In this document: piece after piece, positions 15,686 through 19,835 of the stretch
How positions within the stretch are numbered: the stretch's first letter is position 1
Layout of the letters: every line of letters starts with the position of its first letter
Position numbers and translations under genes: made by a program
The notes under the pieces: generated by a model
The model's database searches: none
What the model was told of the DNA's origin: nothing
Seen by the model: the letters and a program-made list of their open reading frames with translations, nothing else
Source: Thaumasiovibrio sp043421945
Lineage (GTDB): Bacteria > Pseudomonadota > Gammaproteobacteria > Enterobacterales > Vibrionaceae
DNA: 19,835 bases
Reading direction: 5' to 3'
NCBI GenBank assembly: GCA_043421945.1
Contig: JBHOGO010000082.1
Coordinates: 1-19,835, forward strand

Positions 15686-16423
15686 TTAGGCCTCCGGTTT
15701 GATCATAGCAATAACGAAATCTTTAGAAGATTCGATTTTGCCTTGGTTAACAGCCGCTGCTGGATCAACGCTCTTCGGACAAACCTCAGAACAGTAACCC
15801 ACGAAAGTACAACCCCAAGCGCCGTTGTCGCCGTTGATGAGCTTCATACGCTCAGCAGCGCCATTGTCACGACTATCAAGGTTATAACGATGCGCCATAG
15901 TCAGTGCTGCAGGACCAATAAACTCAGGGTTTAGACCAAACTGAGGACAAGCGGCGTAACACAAACCACAGTTGATGCAGTTAGCAAATTGCTTGTACTT
16001 TGCCATTTGTGCTGGCGTTTGGTTATTTGGACCATCTTCTGGCGTACGCTCGTTACCGATGATGTAAGGCTTGATTGCTTCTAGACGCTCAATAAATGGT
16101 GTCATGTCGACAATCAGGTCTTTCTCGATAGCAAAGTTTGCTAGAGGCTCAATAGTGATACCGTTCGGGTAATCACGTAGGAACGTCTTACATGCAAGCT
16201 TTGGCACGTTGTCTATCATCAGACCACAAGAGCCACAGATCGCCATACGACAAGACCAGCGATAAGCCAGATCTTTGTCTAGGTTATCTTTGATGTAACC
16301 AAGGGCATCAAGCACTGACATGGTGTCATCAAAAGGCACTTCAAAAGTTTGCAGATACGGTTCTGCGTCCTTCATTGGGTCGTAACGTAAAATCGATACA
16401 TTTTGGATACGGTTAGCAGACAT
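15686..16423 (-). CDS. frdB: Fumarate reductase iron-sulfur subunit B
   Basis: FrdB carries electrons from menaquinol to the flavin subunit through three clusters. The product has 245 residues (E. coli 244). The [2Fe-2S] ligands are C58, C63, C66 and C78 (CRMAICGSCG). The two further cluster motifs are CINCGLCYAACP (C149, C152, C155, C159) and C205/C211/C215 in CTFVGYCSEVCP. All cysteines are present. Its ATG overlaps the frdA stop by one base (TAATG), a sign of translational coupling. Confidence 0.97.
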   Translation of the reverse strand: MSANRIQNVSILRYDPMKDAEPYLQTFEVPFDDTMSVLDALGYIKDNLDKDLAYRWSCRMAICGSCGLMIDNVPKLACKTFLRDYPNGITIEPLANFAIEKDLIVDMTPFIERLEAIKPYIIGNERTPEDGPNNQTPAQMAKYKQFANCINCGLCYAACPQFGLNPEFIGPAALTMAHRYNLDSRDNGAAERMKLINGDNGAWGCTFVGYCSEVCPKSVDPAAAVNQGKIESSKDFVIAMIKPEA

Positions 16424-18240
16424 TATTTCGCCTCCTTCTCAGCGGCTTCTTTTTCAGCAGCCTTGGCAGCAGCTTCAGCAGCTTCTGCTTCAGCACCGTA
16501 TAGACGAGCTTTAGGCTGAGACTTGGTGATAGTGACATCGCTGTATTCGATACGCGGTGCATCATCGCCGTTGTAGTACGCGAGTGAGTGTTTTAGGAAG
16601 TTCACATCATCACGATCTTGGCAGCCTTCGTCTAAGCGCTGGTGAGCACCACGAGACTCGCGACGTAGAATCGCTGAGCATGCCATTGATTGTGCGACTT
16701 CTAGGCCGTAACCGACTTCGATAGCGTAAAGGAGATCAGTATTGAATACTTTCCCTTTATCTTGAATGCTGATGTTTTTGAAACGCGCACGCAGCTCAGC
16801 TAGCTTATCAACCGTCTCTTGCATCAAGTCTTCACGACGGTAGATACCACAGCCTTCTTCCATGGTTTTACCCATCGCGGTGCGGATCTCAGCCCAGTTC
16901 TCGTCACCTTCTTGACTAAGGAGTGCGTCGATACGAGCTTGAACATCGGTGATAGCCGCTTCAACAGCATTTTCATTCCAGCCAGAGAACTCTTCAGCGC
17001 GTTTTGCTGCACCTTCGCCCGCTAGGCGGCCAAAGACAACGAGCTCAGCCAGTGAGTTTGAACCCAAACGGTTTGCACCGTGAAGACCAACAGATGAACA
17101 TTCACCAACGGCAAATAAGCCTTTGATGCTGGTCTCGTTGTTCTTGTCAGTTTCGATACCACCCATGGTGTAGTGCACCGTTGGACGAATTGGGATTGGC
17201 TCTTTTGCTGGGTCAACATTAACGTACGCTTTCGACAGTTCACAAATGAACGGCAGACGCTCGTTAAGGTACTCTGCGCCAAGGTGGCGTAGATCAAGGT
17301 GAACAACATCGCCCAATGGGTGCTCGATGGTGTTGCCTTTTTGCTGTTCGTGCCAGAATGCTTGAGAAACTTTGTCGCGAGGACCAAGTTCCATGTATTT
17401 GTTTTTCGGTTGGCCGATTGGGGTTTCTGGGCCCATGCCGTAGTCTTGCAAGTAACGGTAGCCGTTCTTGTTCAACATGATACCGCCTTCACCACGACAA
17501 CCTTCAGTCATCAAGATGCCTGTACCTGGAAGGCCAGTAGGGTGGTACTGAACAAATTCCATATCACGCAGTGGTACACCGTGGCGATAAGCCATTGCCA
17601 TACCATCACCCGTTACGATACCGCCGTTAGTGTTGACGTTGTACACGCGACCTGCGCCACCCGTTGCAAGAACAACCGATTTTGCTTTGATACAGACCAT
17701 TTCGCCTTCAGCCATGTGAATAGCGATCAAGCCCTGCACTTCACCTTCAGAAACAATCAGGTCAACCACGAAGTACTCGTCTAAGCGGTTAATTTGAGAG
17801 TATTTGATCGATGTTTGGAAAAGTGTATGTAGCATATGGAAGCCGGTTTTATCCGCAGCGAACCATGTGCGCTCTACCTTCATACCACCGAAACGACGAA
17901 CGTTAACGTCGCCGTTATCTTTACGGCTCCATGGACAGCCCCACTGTTCAAGTTGGACCATTTCACGGGTGGCATTTTCGACGAAGTATTCCACTACGTC
18001 TTGTTCACATAACCAGTCACCACCACCAACAGTATCGTTGAAGTGATTGTCTAAGCTATCTTCATCTTTGATAACGGCTGCAGAGCCGCCTTCGGCTGCT
18101 ACAGTATGCGAACGCATTGGGTAGACTTTGGAGATCAGAGCTATTTCTAGTTCTGGGTTTGCTTCAGCAGCAGCAATCGCAGTTCGAAGACCTGCGCCGC
18201 CGGCGCCGACGACAGCGATATCTGTGGTGATTATTTTCAC
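16423..18240 (-). CDS. frdA: Fumarate reductase flavoprotein subunit A
   Basis: FrdA reduces fumarate to succinate in anaerobic respiration. The product has 605 residues (E. coli 602). The FAD-binding fold VVGAGGAGLRTA is at residues 10-21, and the covalent FAD histidine is H45 in RSHTVAAEGG. The active-site region includes QYHPTGLPGTGILMTEGCRGEGG. The C-terminus is a 25-residue Ala/Glu/Lys-rich helix-like tail. The start is GTG at 18240 with GGAGG six bases upstream; this Shine-Dalgarno lies within the self-complementary string CCTCCGGAGG, which could partly hide it. First gene of frdABCD, divergent from epmA, with an FNR/CRP-like site about 160 bases upstream. Confidence 0.97.
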   Translation of the reverse strand: MKIITTDIAVVGAGGAGLRTAIAAAEANPELEIALISKVYPMRSHTVAAEGGSAAVIKDEDSLDNHFNDTVGGGDWLCEQDVVEYFVENATREMVQLEQWGCPWSRKDNGDVNVRRFGGMKVERTWFAADKTGFHMLHTLFQTSIKYSQINRLDEYFVVDLIVSEGEVQGLIAIHMAEGEMVCIKAKSVVLATGGAGRVYNVNTNGGIVTGDGMAMAYRHGVPLRDMEFVQYHPTGLPGTGILMTEGCRGEGGIMLNKNGYRYLQDYGMGPETPIGQPKNKYMELGPRDKVSQAFWHEQQKGNTIEHPLGDVVHLDLRHLGAEYLNERLPFICELSKAYVNVDPAKEPIPIRPTVHYTMGGIETDKNNETSIKGLFAVGECSSVGLHGANRLGSNSLAELVVFGRLAGEGAAKRAEEFSGWNENAVEAAITDVQARIDALLSQEGDENWAEIRTAMGKTMEEGCGIYRREDLMQETVDKLAELRARFKNISIQDKGKVFNTDLLYAIEVGYGLEVAQSMACSAILRRESRGAHQRLDEGCQDRDDVNFLKHSLAYYNGDDAPRIEYSDVTITKSQPKARLYGAEAEAAEAAAKAAEKEAAEKEAK

Positions 18241-18770
18241 AGCTATCCTCCGGAGGAAAGACTAATAAAACGAATAAGGCACTAAATTTACTAGCACCTT
18301 GACCTTGAAATCCTGACAGGCATTTTAGAGGACAAAAATGACGAAATAATTGATTTTGACGCATATTTTCCGTCGAAAAATTAAAACAATGCAACATCTG
18401 TGATCTAAATCAATCAATGTCATCAACATTGGTTGAAGGTATGTGTATCTCATGTGGGTTTATCAGACTGTAGCCCGGCTCATGTGTGCTTTTTGTAGAG
18501 TGATTTTAAATTAATTTAAACAATTACTTATGATTAAATGTTGATAGGGAGGTAAGTTGTAATTGCTCATTATGATAGCTTCATGATGTTATTGGGTGAA
18601 TACCGTTATTCGCGTAGAAAAAAGCCATTGTTTTTATTGTTTTCATTGTATAACCACGGCTTATATTGACCCTAGTGATATCAGAATGGTTATTCAGTGG
18701 CGGTTCAGGTTAGGTGTTCTAAGTATTCTCATGATATTTTTGTCTTTCAATAGAGATAAGCGGTGAATTC
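18241..18770. other. Divergent frdA-epmA regulatory region
   Basis: This 530-base gap holds no gene. It contains the FNR/CRP-like site (18400-18413). For epmA a weak promoter is possible: TTGACC at 18666-18671 with a GTTATT-like -10 about 17 bases on. I could not fix the frdA start. The rest is AT-rich with no repeat. Confidence 0.5.
18400..18413 (-). promoter_or_regulatory. FNR/CRP-like site upstream of frdA
   Basis: On the minus strand TTGATTTAGATCAC matches FNR consensus TTGAT-N4-ATCAA with one mismatch. Read shifted, TGTGATCTAAATCA is also close to a CRP site. E. coli frdA is activated by FNR, which makes FNR the likelier reading. Confidence 0.65.
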
Positions 18771-19739
18771 ATGGCAACCTGGCAACCTTCGGCGTCAATC
18801 AACTTATTACGAGAAAGAGCGCAGTTAATTGGGCAAATTAGAACTTTCTTCTCAAATCGAGAGGTTTTAGAGGTTGAAACTCCTTCCTTGAGTATGGCGA
18901 CGGTGACGGATGTGCATTTGCACACGTTTCAAACTGAGTTTGTTGGTCCTGGTTACTCAAAGGGGCAGTCTTTAAGCATGATGACAAGCCCTGAGTTTCA
19001 TATGAAGAGGCTACTCAGTGCAGGAAGTGGGTCGATTTTTCAGCTGTGTAAGGCGTTTCGCAATGAAGAGTCAGGCCGTTACCATAATCCTGAATTTTTG
19101 ATGTTGGAGTGGTATCGAGTTGGTTTTAATCATCACGATCTCATGGATGAAATGGACTCGTTATTACAAGGCATTTTAAATGTTGGCCCATCACACCGAA
19201 TGACTTACCAGAGTGTTTTTCAGCGCTGCTTGGGCGTATGCCCGCTTGAAGGTACGATGACGGCTTTGAAAGCGGCAGCGGCGACCCTGAACTTGCAAGA
19301 TATTGCTGAACCGGAGACGGATAGGGATACCTTGTTGCAGCTGTTATTTAGTATTGGCGTTGAACCCCATATTGGTGTCGATGCGCCAGCCTTTGTTTAT
19401 GACTTTCCTGCCTCTCAAGCCGCATTAGCTCGCATTAGTCCTCACGACCCTCGGGTAGCTGAGCGATTTGAAGTTTATTTTAAAGGGGTTGAGCTTGCGA
19501 ACGGCTTCCACGAACTGTCTGATCCGGTAGAGCAGCGTCAGCGATTTGAAAAAGATAATCAAAGCCGTATAGCTCGAGGGTTAGCGCCACAGTCGATTGA
19601 TGAGAATTTGTTGTCGGCGTTGGATGCTGGTTTACCTGACTGTGCCGGCGTGGCACTAGGCGTGGATCGCCTTGTGATGCTGGCATTAGGTTGCGATCAC
19701 ATTGATCAAGTTCTGGCTTTTCCCATTCATCGAGCTTAA
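18771..19739 (+). CDS. epmA: EF-P lysine(34) (R)-beta-lysine ligase
   Basis: EpmA resembles the catalytic core of class II lysyl-tRNA synthetase. It activates (R)-beta-lysine with ATP and transfers it to K34 of EF-P. The product has 322 residues (E. coli 325), without the tRNA anticodon-binding domain. Motif 2 lies in FQLCKAFRNEESGRYHNPEF and motif 3 in GVALGVDRLVMLALG near the C-terminus; LANGFHELSDPVEQ and TSPEFHMKRLL are also conserved. ATG 18771 matches the E. coli WQPSASI start, with a weak GGTG ribosome-binding site. It is the partner of epmB and efp, separated from them only by frdABCD. Confidence 0.97.
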   Translation: MATWQPSASINLLRERAQLIGQIRTFFSNREVLEVETPSLSMATVTDVHLHTFQTEFVGPGYSKGQSLSMMTSPEFHMKRLLSAGSGSIFQLCKAFRNEESGRYHNPEFLMLEWYRVGFNHHDLMDEMDSLLQGILNVGPSHRMTYQSVFQRCLGVCPLEGTMTALKAAAATLNLQDIAEPETDRDTLLQLLFSIGVEPHIGVDAPAFVYDFPASQAALARISPHDPRVAERFEVYFKGVELANGFHELSDPVEQRQRFEKDNQSRIARGLAPQSIDENLLSALDAGLPDCAGVALGVDRLVMLALGCDHIDQVLAFPIHRA

Positions 19740-19835
19740 GCCGTTAACCATCGAGTTTAGATAATTAACCTGAACTCGGGATAAGAAGAGAAGGGAACTA
19801 AAAGCTGGCTCTGCGATCAGATCTTTCAACCAAGA
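19740..19835. other. End of window after epmA
   Basis: CGAGTT (19752-19757) and AACTCG (19773-19778) form a weak hairpin without a T tract. On the minus strand a short open frame ends with TAG at 19798-19800 and could be the tail of a convergent gene beyond the window, but 12 codons are too few to judge. Confidence 0.25.

Overview
The window looks like a chromosomal segment of a member of the Vibrionaceae (Vibrio or a close relative). The evidence is the protein sequences (AspA, GroEL, EF-P, FrdABCD, EpmA), the gene neighbourhood, and CsrB-type RNAs preceded by GacA/VarA-type boxes. I cannot name the species.

Layout. 1-1612: aspA on the minus strand with its terminator. 2018-4200: fxsA (+) converges on a MATE-family transporter (-), which diverges from groES. 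4201-6180: groES-groEL with a sigma-32-type promoter. 6180 to about 9339: a complete group IIB intron inserted inside the groEL stop codon. It has a recognisable 5' end, EBS1 and EBS2 hairpins that pair with the end of groEL, a reverse transcriptase/maturase-HNH gene broken by one frameshift, an extra 103-codon ORF in domain IV, domain V, domain VI with a bulged A, and then the groEL terminator. 9678-10607: a periplasmic solute-binding protein of unknown ligand.

10733-13046 holds no convincing protein gene but carries three tandem CsrB-type small RNAs, each with 15 to 17 AGGA motifs, mostly in hairpin loops, and a GC-rich terminator. Each has its own promoter, a GacA/VarA-type palindrome centred 179.5 bases upstream of the inferred start, and an IHF-like site centred 98-99 bases upstream. 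The spacing agrees to the base for the palindrome and to within one base for the IHF-like site. No CRISPR array, tRNA or rRNA was seen.

13202-14824: epmB and efp, divergent. 14927-18240: frdABCD (minus strand). 18771-19739: epmA. EpmB makes (R)-beta-lysine, EpmA attaches it to EF-P, and modified EF-P relieves ribosome stalling at polyproline. FrdABCD is the membrane fumarate reductase. AspA, at the other end of the window, makes fumarate from aspartate. Both aspA and frdA have an FNR/CRP-like site upstream, consistent with joint control of anaerobic fumarate respiration.

The two most notable items are the triple CsrB-type cluster with base-exact regulatory phasing, and the group II intron that uses the first base of its own sequence as the third base of the groEL stop codon.
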